A stretch of 64,000 nucleotides of DNA, taken from assembly GCA_021810905.1 (NCBI GenBank), contig JAJZQH010000002.1, positions 1-64,000 of the forward strand. The letters run 5' to 3'. Made by a program: the position numbers and the translations under genes. This document shows positions 7,701-15,855 of this stretch, piece after piece; within the stretch, counting starts at the first letter, position 1, and every line of letters starts with the position of its first letter. The notes beneath the pieces are model-generated. The model saw nothing but the letters and a program-made list of their open reading frames with translations, searched no databases and was not told the origin of the DNA. The stretch comes from a bacterium. Lineage in GTDB: Bacteria; UBA10199; 2-02-FULL-44-16; JAAZCA01.

Positions 7701-10282
7701 ACAAGCGGCTGGCTGTAATAGGGTTGCTTAAAACCGACGACATCGTCGTGGATGGCGAGGGCAGCGCCGCGGCTATTGAAAAAATTATATTGGAAGCTCA
7801 CAGATGCATCAGCCAGTATGACCTGCTTGGCGATGATTATAAGATAAATCACGTCTTTTCCGTGTTCCCCCCCGAGATCATGTGCAAATGGGAATCCGGC
7901 AGGGGCGGCTTCCGGATCAACTCATCTATCATCAAGGATTGCTCCGCGCGCATAGCAGGTTTCATAAGCGGTACGCGCGTATTCGCAAACGAACTTCTTT
8001 TGAATCTGGAAATAGGGGGCAACAGTTTTTATCATATCATAGAAATTCAGCGAGTGACTTCCGGAAGAATAGTCATCCGGCCTCCCTACCCTATATCAGA
8101 ACGAGTTCCGGAACTGGCGAAGCAGGAAGTCGCATATCTCAATGAAAAGCAGCATATGCGCGGCAAGCTCTTGAACGTCGACAGGGCGAAACTATTGTTC
8201 GACGGCGGCAACTACGAAGAACTTTTTTTCCCTGAAGTGGATGGAGGCGGTACTCCAATAGGCCTTAACGTATACCGCGGCAATATCAACGGGACGCCGG
8301 CCCTTGCTTATGCCGGAGATTTCAGAATCCGCGGAGGCGCACTTGGGACCAGGGAGGGAAAGAAGCTCGCGGCGACCGTCGTTCTCGCTTACGTCTGGGG
8401 CGTGACCCTTATCGGTATTCACGATGGAGCAGGCGCGGACATCAAGGATTCCGTGGCGTCGCTAGGCTGGGCGGGCGCATATTTCGGAGCGATCGCAAAC
8501 ACCGGCGGTTTTTCAAATCCAGGAAAGTTCTGGGAATGGTACGATGAGCACCTCGAGCGCAAATACTTCGATACGGTTCTGCGCCATTTTAACGTGCGTC
8601 CTCACAGACATGAAAAACTGGACGGAGACTGGAGCCAGGCGGGAAGCAGGTTCCTACACCTACACCTCAATATCGGCGCTTCAGTGGGAATGCTCGTCTA
8701 CGGAGCGGCGATATCGGCCATGTCCATAATGTCGGTTCATCCTGAAGTTTACAGGGTGCTCACTGGCGCTCAAACGGTTGAGAAGGTATTGGGAGAAAGA
8801 GCGACCAATTACGAACTCGGGGGGGCGAGAACCCACGCACGCTATTCCGGCGACATAGACGTAGACTGCCCATCCGAAGAAGACGCCATAAGAAAGGCCC
8901 GCCTGTTCGCAAAGTTCGTAATGACCAATCGCGACCGCCATGCGAAACACTGGTCGAGGGGTGGAGATAAAGCCCTTTTTTCAAAATGTACCGCTTATTC
9001 CAGGTCCGCTCATCGCAGCAAAATCATCTGCACGTTCGACGAAGGCAGTTTCATCGAAACGCGGAATAAACTGAAAGGCGCCAGCCAGCTCATGACTGGG
9101 TATGCCTCGATCAAGGGCTCGCCCTTCGGTATTGCAGCGCAGCTTTCCAAATACGGCATCAGAAATCCCAGGACGCTCAAGAAGTTGCTCCTGCTCTTTG
9201 CCGGATGCCAGGAATTCGGACTTCCGCTCGTCATGATCACCGTAGAAAGCTGGTATGGCATACCGCCCAAGTCTCCTCCGAAGACGATGTATTTGAGATC
9301 CGAATGCGACCTGATGTTTTCAAGCATCTCAGTGCCCCGCATATCGATAGCGATCGGTCCGAGGTCGCTCGATAAATTTGTGCACCAGAACTCGGATCTC
9401 TTCTTCTATGTGGTAGACGGTACGGAGACTCCGTTCGATTTGACCAAAGTTGACATAATGTCTCACCTCCAGTTCCAGGATCTGGAATCGTGCATGGAGA
9501 CGGTGGCATTTCTGCTTCCCTATCTCACAAAGAAGGAAGTTCACGCACCCGGGGCTTCGCATCATTCTCCAGTGCGTTTGCCGGAGAGCATGGATACTCC
9601 GTATGATATGAGAGAGGTGCTGCCGCACATATTCGATGAAGGCAGTTTCATTGAGCTTCAGGGAAAAGACGCGCTGCCTCTTGTTACCGGCTTCGCAAGA
9701 GCTGGCGGTCACGCCGTGGGCATAATCGCGGACAACCCGATAATCGCAGGCGGCGCACAGACCGCTTTCTCGCTCGGCAAATTCACCAGATTCAATCGCA
9801 TCTGCGAAAAATTCAACATACCGCTGATCGAATTCAACGACAGCCCTGCATTCCAGCCTGGAAGCAAGCAGGAGCAGATGGGCATACAGGGCGAAGGAGG
9901 AAAGTCGCTGAGGGAAGAATGTCTTGGCAGAATTCCGCGGCTCTCGGTGACGCTGCGCCAAAATTATGGAGGCAGGTTTATCCATGCAAACTTGAAGACA
10001 CTTGGGCCAAACAGGGCGGCCCTTGCTTGTGAAGGTTCGAGAATTGGAGTGATGGGTGCGGGCGGGGCGATTTCAGTCCTGCACGGCCGGAAGCTCAGCA
10101 GTCTTTCCGCCGACGAAAAAAAGGCGGAAGAGGTGAGGCTGAAAGATACATATATCCGCGATTATCTCAGCCCGGAGAAGGCCCTGCAGCTGGGCTATAT
10201 AGACAAGATCATTCCGCTCGACAGGCTCATGACCGAAATCCACAAGTGGCGAAGCGATGTCATCAATCTGCTGAAGAAATAG
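4718..10282 (+). CDS. Single-chain multidomain acyl-CoA carboxylase
   Basis: 1854 aa. Residues ~12-480 are biotin carboxylase (LLIANRGEPVMRAIRTC; ATP-grasp loop KPVYGGGGQGQK near 168; LEVNARLQVEHPVTE). Residues ~600-675 are a biotinyl domain with VIESMKMET, biotin-Lys at 639. Then about 450 residues of unrecognised helical sequence resembling in position the central region of eukaryotic ACC, and a carboxyltransferase part from ~1140. The reaction is ATP-dependent carboxylation of an acyl-CoA, probably acetyl-CoA to malonyl-CoA. The carboxyltransferase part seems to hold three crotonase-like segments (~1147-1400, ~1438-1600, ~1637-1850) where two are usual. Start at 4718 (MHKSYGEI) chosen because the longer reading runs into the palindromic repeat. 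Position after birA-bioY supports the call. Confidence 0.93.
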   Translation: MHKSYGEIRKKIKRLLIANRGEPVMRAIRTCKELGIESAVVYYEVDAFSDWVFTADFAFELERTDADVDSPYLDGKQIIEIARSRNCNAIWPGWGFLSENAEFAEQVAAAGLIWVGPPPKAMRELGGKSESHSAAVRAGFDTIEQILVTDSDNLDRIKGLGFPLVIKPVYGGGGQGQKIVTEDDDLTTAINDSIRQAQTLFVDGSLIVQKYLQKAKHIELQMIGDTFGNVCVLGTRDCSIQRRNQKIIEEGPAPNIDLEALKRPSEAAVNLFRDSGYFSAGTIETLYCDGKFYFLEVNARLQVEHPVTEESTIICGEGHSGRPDMLAEMLSIAAGNPLTFTQEMVSTDRCAIEARLYAEDPDKGFQPTPGSIYLIRYPRGSDVRVDSGIVGHAGEILKDFDPMFAKIVTWDVDRNRAIRKLHRYLRDTIILGIHTNIDYLRRITAHPNFLSGDYVTRFIADSGRELAPSLGKKHFASTIASTLGYIDAHKQAYAELKGSSAHYIDMAMNILPEGSISYILKLGDDNYSCIVNEWNDSRFFVTSGDNCTLLDVSQIDPNVYSVRDSTGRIYEVFAFTEANEIQMMLDGEQYIFGIAREGAKDEIKDPHATPYGGRIVRLCVKAGDPVKAGDDLYVIESMKMETIIRASFNGIVENTCFSAGHAVEAGDVIMRIVPLEKIEEKKAKIDYVAPPDDQDPLLGSIFLSKNSNSLISEEHNELYNKYRYILTQLPLLYFIGYNITAAAAMTSFEITARTAPEKAVSIIKDVVHAMIAIWRLSDDDMSDYLIDYIRRHALPDNQKYFGNLLSEVLSCYGDPNTRNFEEADKHMPRILLGMRRSGPKQLEMIIDMIDHSIANCSDKAELAKATASLISSGILDQEEVLKHDATMILSELHSLEYYKTVQPPVAMDYLSEYEDFQITPLAGLTPEDIGKMRYCVEKDSECKPSDSGFELPDWLKSFFCRWFEGFGVRELYVNPRAEKFGIKIFELCNSSDAKDKRLAVIGLLKTDDIVVDGEGSAAAIEKIILEAHRCISQYDLLGDDYKINHVFSVFPPEIMCKWESGRGGFRINSSIIKDCSARIAGFISGTRVFANELLLNLEIGGNSFYHIIEIQRVTSGRIVIRPPYPISERVPELAKQEVAYLNEKQHMRGKLLNVDRAKLLFDGGNYEELFFPEVDGGGTPIGLNVYRGNINGTPALAYAGDFRIRGGALGTREGKKLAATVVLAYVWGVTLIGIHDGAGADIKDSVASLGWAGAYFGAIANTGGFSNPGKFWEWYDEHLERKYFDTVLRHFNVRPHRHEKLDGDWSQAGSRFLHLHLNIGASVGMLVYGAAISAMSIMSVHPEVYRVLTGAQTVEKVLGERATNYELGGARTHARYSGDIDVDCPSEEDAIRKARLFAKFVMTNRDRHAKHWSRGGDKALFSKCTAYSRSAHRSKIICTFDEGSFIETRNKLKGASQLMTGYASIKGSPFGIAAQLSKYGIRNPRTLKKLLLLFAGCQEFGLPLVMITVESWYGIPPKSPPKTMYLRSECDLMFSSISVPRISIAIGPRSLDKFVHQNSDLFFYVVDGTETPFDLTKVDIMSHLQFQDLESCMETVAFLLPYLTKKEVHAPGASHHSPVRLPESMDTPYDMREVLPHIFDEGSFIELQGKDALPLVTGFARAGGHAVGIIADNPIIAGGAQTAFSLGKFTRFNRICEKFNIPLIEFNDSPAFQPGSKQEQMGIQGEGGKSLREECLGRIPRLSVTLRQNYGGRFIHANLKTLGPNRAALACEGSRIGVMGAGGAISVLHGRKLSSLSADEKKAEEVRLKDTYIRDYLSPEKALQLGYIDKIIPLDRLMTEIHKWRSDVINLLKK

Positions 10283-10286
10283 GAAG

Positions 10287-10652
10287 TTATTCGGCTTCTG
10301 GAGGATTGATTTTCACCTTAGCTTCACCCGAACCGGAGATGTTGCACGTGGCCAGCACTTGCACGTCGTCGCCCGGCACGGCCTGAATCTTGAAAGGCGG
10401 AGTTGTCTGGTTGCGGTGGCTGGTCTGGAAATCGAAAGTGCGCTTTTCTATGACGGTTCCGTTCTTCGTAAGAACTATTTCATTTATATAGTGCTGATTC
10501 CGTTTTGTTACGGGATGCTGAACAATTACCTCGAGCTCGCCGCGTTCGGGATAATATTTCGTGTGAATCCCACTCGGCGGCGTCGCCGACGCAGATCCTG
10601 ACACGCATAAAAAACCAAGGAGGAGCGCTGCTGAAATGTATTTTGTCTTCAT
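10287..10652 (-). CDS. Secreted protein resembling the superoxide-reductase-like (SORL/desulfoferrodoxin) fold
   Basis: 121 aa with a clear Sec signal peptide (MKTKYISAALLLGFLCVSGSASA). The mature part resembles the iron-binding domain of class II superoxide reductases: IVQHPVTKRNQHYINEIVL has the two spaced His, a KIQAVPGDDVQVLA strand follows, and then the Cys in ATCNISGSGE. In active enzymes the last motif is CNxHG; here the His is Ser, so an intact Fe(His)4(Cys) centre is unlikely. Alternative: another immunoglobulin-like periplasmic protein such as a SoxZ relative. Convergent with the carboxylase gene, 4 bp apart. Confidence 0.5.
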   Translation of the reverse strand: MKTKYISAALLLGFLCVSGSASATPPSGIHTKYYPERGELEVIVQHPVTKRNQHYINEIVLTKNGTVIEKRTFDFQTSHRNQTTPPFKIQAVPGDDVQVLATCNISGSGEAKVKINPPEAE

Positions 10653-10682
10653 ATGGCAGCCTTATACCACAAAAACAGCATC

Positions 10683-10712
10683 TTGACAGCATAACCTGCG
10701 ATGGACTAGGTT
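10683..10712 (+). promoter_or_regulatory. Possible promoter of tRNA-Arg
   Basis: TTGACA at 10683-10688 and TAGGTT at 10707-10712 with an 18-bp spacer. The -35 is perfect, the -10 poor (three of six). It is the only -35 match seen between the secreted-protein gene and tRNA-Arg. Confidence 0.3.
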
Positions 10713-10770
10713 GCCGCCCTCCCAGGCGCACCATCGAAGGTTCGGCTGGGGGGTGAAATTGAAAACAAGG

Positions 10771-10869
10771 AGCAGTCAGCGCGCCTGTAGCTCAGTGGAT
10801 TAGAGCACTTGACTACGGATCAAGGGGCCGGGGGTTCGAATCCTCCCAGGCGCGCTGACTGCTCTTTTT
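10771..10869 (+). terminator. Extended tRNA stem plus T-run (terminator or processing stem)
   Basis: Bases 10771-10780 pair perfectly with 10854-10863, stacking on the acceptor stem to give a 17-bp helix, followed by TTTTT at 10865-10869. It could end the transcript or mark the ends for RNase processing. Confidence 0.5.
10781..10854 (+). tRNA. tRNA-Arg (anticodon ACG)
   Basis: Cloverleaf read directly: acceptor GCGCCTG / CAGGCGC, D arm GCTC...GAGC, anticodon stem CTTGA / TCAAG around loop CTACGGA (ACG, read as ICG after deamination), variable GGGCC, T stem GGGGG / CCTCC around TTCGAAT, discriminator G. CCA is not encoded. The 10 bases before the gene (AGCAGTCAGC) are the exact reverse complement of 10854-10863, so the acceptor helix continues through the discriminator for a further 10 bp and is followed by CTTTTT. 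Confidence 0.93.
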
Positions 10870-10873
10870 ATTT

Positions 10874-10993
10874 GGGGCCGGGGGTTTGCACGTACAGGAG
10901 CTATAATTAAGTTCCGAGCGTAGCGAGGAACAAATAGCCTTGATCGTCAGAACGAAGTGACAATCCTCCCGGGCGCGCTGATTGGGCTTTTTT
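10874..10993. repeat. Degenerate copy of the tRNA-Arg 3' half and its terminator
   Basis: GGGGCCGGGGGTTT at 10874 repeats the tRNA variable/T-arm, and AATCCTCCCGGGCGCGCTGA at 10962-10981 followed by a T-run repeats the tRNA 3' end and tail. About 75 bp of unrelated sequence, including an imperfect hairpin (GTTCC...GGAAC), separates the two pieces. It looks like a remnant of a duplicated or recombined tRNA end. Confidence 0.7.
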
Positions 10994-11041
10994 TGTCTGG
11001 AATTCGCAGGCGCATTCGCCATTCCCCGAAGTCGATCAAAC

Positions 11042-11074
11042 ATGACGTCTTGACGTTATGACGTTATAATGTTA
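11042..11074 (+). promoter_or_regulatory. Promoter and tandem operators of the RHH/RelE module
   Basis: Four adjacent 8-bp units, TGACGTCT, TGACGTTA, TGACGTTA and TAATGTTA (11043-11074), spaced as ribbon-helix-helix dimers bind. They overlap a perfect TATAAT at 11065-11070 with an ATGACG -35 at 11042-11047 and 17-bp spacing. Antitoxin binding here would block the promoter, the usual autoregulation of such modules. Confidence 0.65.
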
Positions 11075-11095
11075 TTCTGATGATGGAGGTGCTTG

Positions 11096-11329
11096 ATGGA
11101 CGAACAACAAAAAAGGGCTACGATCTATCTTGAGACGAATCTGCATAAGGCATTGAAACTCAAAGCCGCTGAGACCGACCGCTCCATCTCGGACCTGGTT
11201 AACGAGGCAGTGCGGTTAAGCCTCAAGGAGGACGCGATAGATCTTGAGGCTATCCGATCGCGTCGCAAGGAGCCGCGGCGTTCGCTGGAATCCTTCATAG
11301 CGGAGATGACGAAGAGTGGCCTCCTATAA
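11096..11329 (+). CDS. Ribbon-helix-helix antitoxin
   Basis: 77 aa. An N-terminal RHH DNA-binding fold (RATIYLETNLHKALKLKAAE, then DRSISDLVNEAVRLSL) is followed by a charged tail (RSRRKEPRRSLESF) that would wrap the toxin. The ATG at 11096 lies 5 bp after GGAGGT; the TTG just before it is too close. It neutralises the RelE/ParE-type protein downstream and probably represses the promoter through the tandem operators. Its 3' end overlaps the toxin gene by 14 bp. Confidence 0.85.
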   Translation: MDEQQKRATIYLETNLHKALKLKAAETDRSISDLVNEAVRLSLKEDAIDLEAIRSRRKEPRRSLESFIAEMTKSGLL

Positions 11330-11573
11330 CATTTTCATCTGCCGAAGCGCTGAGAAGGAAATCCTCGCGGCTCCGAAGGCCGATCGTCTGCGCATCATTG
11401 CGCGGATTAGAAAACTCGCCGTTAATCCTCGTCCTTCCGGGTGCGAAAAACTCAAGACAGGTACTGTCTATCGCGTCCGCCAGGGAGATTGGCGCATTAT
11501 TTATACGATCTCGGATCCAAACCAGGCGATCACCGTGGAAAAAGTGGGACACCGAAGGGAGGTGTATCGGTGA
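11316..11573 (+). CDS. RelE/ParE-family toxin
   Basis: 85 aa, basic, with the family pattern: IFICRSAEKEILAAPK at the N-terminus, KLKTGTVYRVRQGDWRIIYTI in the core and VEKVGHRREVYR at the end. RelE members cleave ribosome-bound mRNA; ParE members poison gyrase; the sequence does not decide between them by eye. GTG start (11316) inside the antitoxin gene, so translation is coupled. The pair is flanked by copies of the neighbouring tRNA-Arg 3' end. Confidence 0.87.
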   Translation: MASYNIFICRSAEKEILAAPKADRLRIIARIRKLAVNPRPSGCEKLKTGTVYRVRQGDWRIIYTISDPNQAITVEKVGHRREVYR

Positions 11574-11597
11574 GCGTGCCCTTTCCTCCCGGGCGCG

Positions 11598-11927
11598 TTA
11601 ATTGATTTTTATCTTCAGATACCTCTTCAACCTCGGCAGCTCGTCCTTCACCGTCTTCCATACGATCTCAAGATCTACCCCCATGTAATCGTGGATCAGT
11701 CGGTTGCGCATGCCAACTATCGCCCGCCACGGTACAGGAGCATCAGTTACTGCATTCGCCGAAACCTGGCCCGCAGCCTCACCCATGATTTCAAACTGCC
11801 TTATCACTGCGTCCTGCGTCTTTGGATCCGCCATGAATTCGCGCTTCTTATAGTCGCCGACGTATGTTTCAATCCGTTCCACGGATTCCAGCATGTGCTT
11901 GAAGAAGGCTTCAGGCGGCTTCTTCAT
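11598..11927 (-). CDS. hepT: HEPN-domain toxin, HepT family (DUF86)
   Basis: 109 aa, all-helical HEPN protein with the RX4-6H ribonuclease motif RNRLIHDY near residue 75, followed by the DLEIVWKTV helix typical of HepT. HepT proteins are ribonuclease toxins controlled by a partner nucleotidyltransferase, MntA, which modifies the Tyr of the RX4HXY motif. That partner is encoded immediately upstream and overlaps by 17 bp. The stop lies right against the third tRNA-end copy. Confidence 0.88.
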   Translation of the reverse strand: MKKPPEAFFKHMLESVERIETYVGDYKKREFMADPKTQDAVIRQFEIMGEAAGQVSANAVTDAPVPWRAIVGMRNRLIHDYMGVDLEIVWKTVKDELPRLKRYLKIKIN

Positions 11928-12423
11928 AGATTACCTCGCGCTGCGACATAACTTCTTCGCGAAAATGCCTTGAGAGCGCCTGTTCTGTCACGAGGTCGAT
12001 GCGATGTCCCTTTGGCATGAGTTGGGCCAGCTCTTCTTCTATGGAGGTTAATTCAAACAGGGAAACCGGCTTATGAAATTCGACCAGGATATCGATATCG
12101 CTCTTTGATGAGAAATCCGGGCGCAATATCGAACCAAAGAGAGAGAGCCGTCTGATGCCGTGCTTGCGGCATATGGCGCTCAACTTACGCCGGTTTATGG
12201 GGAAACGATCCTCCAGCAGCGCCATGGCCGCATGGGCCAGAGGGCCTGCCATAAGCTCCATACCAAGTGCCGCCAGGACCTTCTGCAGATTGTCGAGATG
12301 GATGTTGGCGCCGGTGAGAAACGCGGAGATGCTCTGCCTCCTCACCCCGCTTTTTGCCGCTAGGCCGCGCACTGAAAGCCCGCGTTCCTTGAGGAGGCGC
12401 TGAATGTGTACGCGAAGCTCCAT
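11911..12423 (-). CDS. mntA: HTH-MNT fusion antitoxin (MntA-like nucleotidyltransferase)
   Basis: 170 aa in two parts. Residues ~1-60 form an XRE-type helix-turn-helix (LSVRGLAAKSGVRRQSISAF). Residues ~75-170 are a minimal nucleotidyltransferase with the GSILRPDF and SDIDILVEF motif (catalytic Asp pair). MntA neutralises HepT by adding AMP to a Tyr near its active site. Many MntA proteins are the NTase alone; here a DNA-binding domain is fused, so the antitoxin may also repress its own operon. The start ATG lies inside a perfect 12-bp palindrome next to the promoter. Confidence 0.85.
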   Translation of the reverse strand: MELRVHIQRLLKERGLSVRGLAAKSGVRRQSISAFLTGANIHLDNLQKVLAALGMELMAGPLAHAAMALLEDRFPINRRKLSAICRKHGIRRLSLFGSILRPDFSSKSDIDILVEFHKPVSLFELTSIEEELAQLMPKGHRIDLVTEQALSRHFREEVMSQREVIYEEAA

Positions 12424-12458
12424 AACGTTATGGTACTATTAATCGGGCCACGTGTCAA
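12421..12458 (-). promoter_or_regulatory. Promoter and palindromic operator of the mntA-hepT operon
   Basis: Read on the minus strand: TTGACA (12453-12458), 17-bp spacer, TACCAT (12430-12435). CATAACGTTATG at 12421-12432 is a perfect palindrome overlapping the -10 and the start codon, so the message may be leaderless or nearly so. The ACGTTATG core also occurs in the RHH/RelE operators 1.4 kb away. Confidence 0.65.
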
Positions 12459-12480
12459 TTGGACCTAATTATAGTACATC

Positions 12481-13878
<1,398 letters not shown>

Positions 13879-13955
13879 TTACAACCTACTGATTTCTTTG
13901 GCGTTTGCGCCCTTAGAGCAAGACGCTGGGCTTATATCGACCGACCTCCTGGCGT

Positions 13956-14002
13956 GCAAGAAAAATGCTGGTTCCGCGCATTTGAGCCGACATTTTTCTT
14001 GC
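13956..14002. repeat. Inverted repeat upstream of the lyase gene
   Basis: GCAAGAAAAATG (13956-13967) and CATTTTTCTTGC (13991-14002) are perfect 12-bp arms around a 23-nt loop. It lies ~93 bp upstream of the lyase start and ~40 bp upstream of the plus-strand gene, so it could be a leader hairpin or operator for either. No U-run follows. Confidence 0.5.
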
Positions 14003-14040
14003 CTGCCGGCCATAAGCCGCTCTATCATCCTTTCCGCCGC

Positions 14041-14829
14041 ATGCTAAAGATCTTCACTCAGACCTCACCCACAGAGGGCCTCGCGACACGGCCCGCTGAA
14101 CGTCCCGACCAGATAGAATTTTCCGTTCTGCAGCCGCAGGTAAAGGCCCGCCAGTCATACGGCCTGCCCGCAGCTCCTGGTTTTTTCGGCTCGCTCTCTT
14201 CGCTCTCGAGTTCGATCGCGCTCCGCTTCGGCGGATTCACGGCAACGCTCGAGGCGCTCATCGATCCGATCACGCGTCCAATACCTCAGAGGCTCGCTGC
14301 TGATTTTTTCTCCAGGAAGCTGCCGGAAATTGCAGAGCTTGCGGAAAAAAATCCTCAGGCCGCGCATCGGATCATATCGACCAGGATGGAATCTTCGCCG
14401 AAACTCTGGCGCGACCTCATGCTCGTGGGCTGCGGAGACGGAAGCGCTCTTGCGCGCGCGCTTGACGACATAGAATCGTCTCCTCACTCAGATTCAAGAT
14501 ATCTGGCGGATTGCATATTCGCGGTCTCGCGCCAGCGGCCGCAGGAAGGGAAACACCTCATCCTCCACGGCTTTGCGCATGCCGACATCCCCGCGCAGAT
14601 CTACATGCTGGGCAGACTCGTTGAAGACGAATCAATAGGTTCGACTACTCTGGTGGGCGATCTCTTCCTGAAGATGATGGAGGGTTCGACTGCGGTGGAG
14701 CGCGAGGAGATCATCTATCCGGCACTCAATCAGATCATCGCGCTAGATGGCGGAATAAAGTCAGCGCGCCGCGGATTTCTCGGCGCGCTCTTCAGAGGCT
14801 GGCTCTCGGAATGCCCTTCAAAGGGATGA
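14041..14829 (+). CDS. Unrecognised soluble protein
   Basis: 262 aa from the ATG at 14041 (MLKIFTQTSP); an ATG at 13876 would add 55 residues of unlikely composition. No signal peptide. The N-terminal ~65 residues are Pro/Ser-rich and probably unstructured; the rest (LPEIAELAEKNPQAA, DLMLVGCGDGSALARALDD, a C-terminal ALDGGIKSARRG) looks helical with short repeats, perhaps HEAT-like. No catalytic motif is visible. It stands alone between divergent and convergent neighbours. Third-position GC is like the surrounding genes, which supports real coding. Confidence 0.6.
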   Translation: MLKIFTQTSPTEGLATRPAERPDQIEFSVLQPQVKARQSYGLPAAPGFFGSLSSLSSSIALRFGGFTATLEALIDPITRPIPQRLAADFFSRKLPEIAELAEKNPQAAHRIISTRMESSPKLWRDLMLVGCGDGSALARALDDIESSPHSDSRYLADCIFAVSRQRPQEGKHLILHGFAHADIPAQIYMLGRLVEDESIGSTTLVGDLFLKMMEGSTAVEREEIIYPALNQIIALDGGIKSARRGFLGALFRGWLSECPSKG

Positions 14830-14860
14830 TGCGATCGTCTCGTGATTTTCGGCGTTAGGC

Positions 14861-15532
14861 TCAAAAATCATGCATTGGATCAGCTAGTTCTATCGGAACA
14901 TTTTTTTTGCAATCGGCAGCGGGATAGAGCGGACCGGCATTTTTCTCGATGTTCGCCTCTTGTCCGCTGATACTCCCGATCAACGTCTCCAAAGTCCGAC
15001 TCTCGGCGTACTGCGGATAATTGCTCATGTAACATCTCACGCTCTCGATCAACGTATCGATGACCGCGGACGGAAAACAATATTCGTAATCCCTCTCTTG
15101 ACCATGCTCGATAACTCTGGAACTCATGCTCCAATTTCCGAAGGCTCCGTCGTATTTAAATGTCGTCGTGGCAGCCCCATTCCACAGGAGCATCTCGGCT
15201 TCGCTGTTCACTTTGATCTGGAGGACGTAATCGTTCTCTCCAACTTTCTGCCCATTGAAGGTCGTCGTATCTGTCGCAAATGGCTCGTGACCCCAATACC
15301 AATATGAAAGCCACGAAGAATAACATTTTGAGATTGCACTGAGTTCATTGTGCGGCTCACTGTTGTTCAATTTGTCGACATTGAACAAGCTGTATTTGAC
15401 TTCAAAGGAATCCAGCACCTTGCCCAATCCCGGGATCTCCACTTCTCTGGGGTCCGATTGTTGTACGGAGGCATCGGAATAGGATGGTGAAGTATCGCTT
15501 CTGGAACAGCCTAAAGAAGACAAGAATTCCAT
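14861..15532 (-). CDS. Unrecognised protein with a Cys near the N-terminus
   Basis: 223 aa from the ATG at 15532, chosen because AGGAGGG lies just upstream; an in-frame start 24 bp earlier lacks one. The N-terminus MEFLSSLGCSRSD looks like a lipobox (L-S-S-L-G-C) but is too short for a normal signal peptide, so either the signal is truncated or the protein is cytoplasmic. The body is acidic, rich in Tyr/Trp (SSWLSYWYWG), with several Cys. No family recognised. Divergent from the beta-propeller lipoprotein gene. Confidence 0.55.
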   Translation of the reverse strand: MEFLSSLGCSRSDTSPSYSDASVQQSDPREVEIPGLGKVLDSFEVKYSLFNVDKLNNSEPHNELSAISKCYSSWLSYWYWGHEPFATDTTTFNGQKVGENDYVLQIKVNSEAEMLLWNGAATTTFKYDGAFGNWSMSSRVIEHGQERDYEYCFPSAVIDTLIESVRCYMSNYPQYAESRTLETLIGSISGQEANIEKNAGPLYPAADCKKNVPIELADPMHDF

Positions 15533-15855
15533 GGAACCCTCCTGTTGGGCAAACACTGAATGTTGAATTGACCCGGCGTATAACGTCGTGCAATTTCAAT
15601 TGCAACGCAAATTCGATACTAACGGAGTAATTCCTGTCATTCCAGTCGAACAGATGTCCCTTCGGTGTCTATGCAACGGTTCCATCTTTTCCTGGTCGAT
15701 TATTGACGCTTATTATCATTTTGAGCGTTCGTCCCACAAAATCCGCATCAGACTCACCAGTAACATATTGATTTTCAATGAATTATCTTTATCCGACCCT
15801 GGTACATTACTTGCTAATTAAATGGTGTGGTGCAGTATCCCTTGAGGAGGTCGAA
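15533..15855. other. Divergent intergenic region, no gene seen
   Basis: 323 bp between two divergent genes, AT-rich toward the right. It contains a short dyad ATTGATTTTCAAT near 15769 but no promoter of good quality on either strand, and no reading frame with coding character. Confidence 0.5.

Larger units (their letters stand above)
10964..11597. repeat. 14-bp direct repeats (tRNA-end copies) flanking the RHH/RelE module
   Basis: TCCTCCCGGGCGCG occurs at 10964-10977 and 11584-11597, and once with a single change (A for G) at the genuine tRNA 3' end, 10841-10854. The two exact copies bracket the antitoxin-toxin pair, as attachment-site repeats would. No integrase gene is present between them. 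Confidence 0.65.

Noticed and set aside
10964-12423. Integrated prophage or ICE at tRNA-Arg
   Set aside because: No integrase, structural or conjugation genes; only small toxin-antitoxin modules and repeated tRNA ends.
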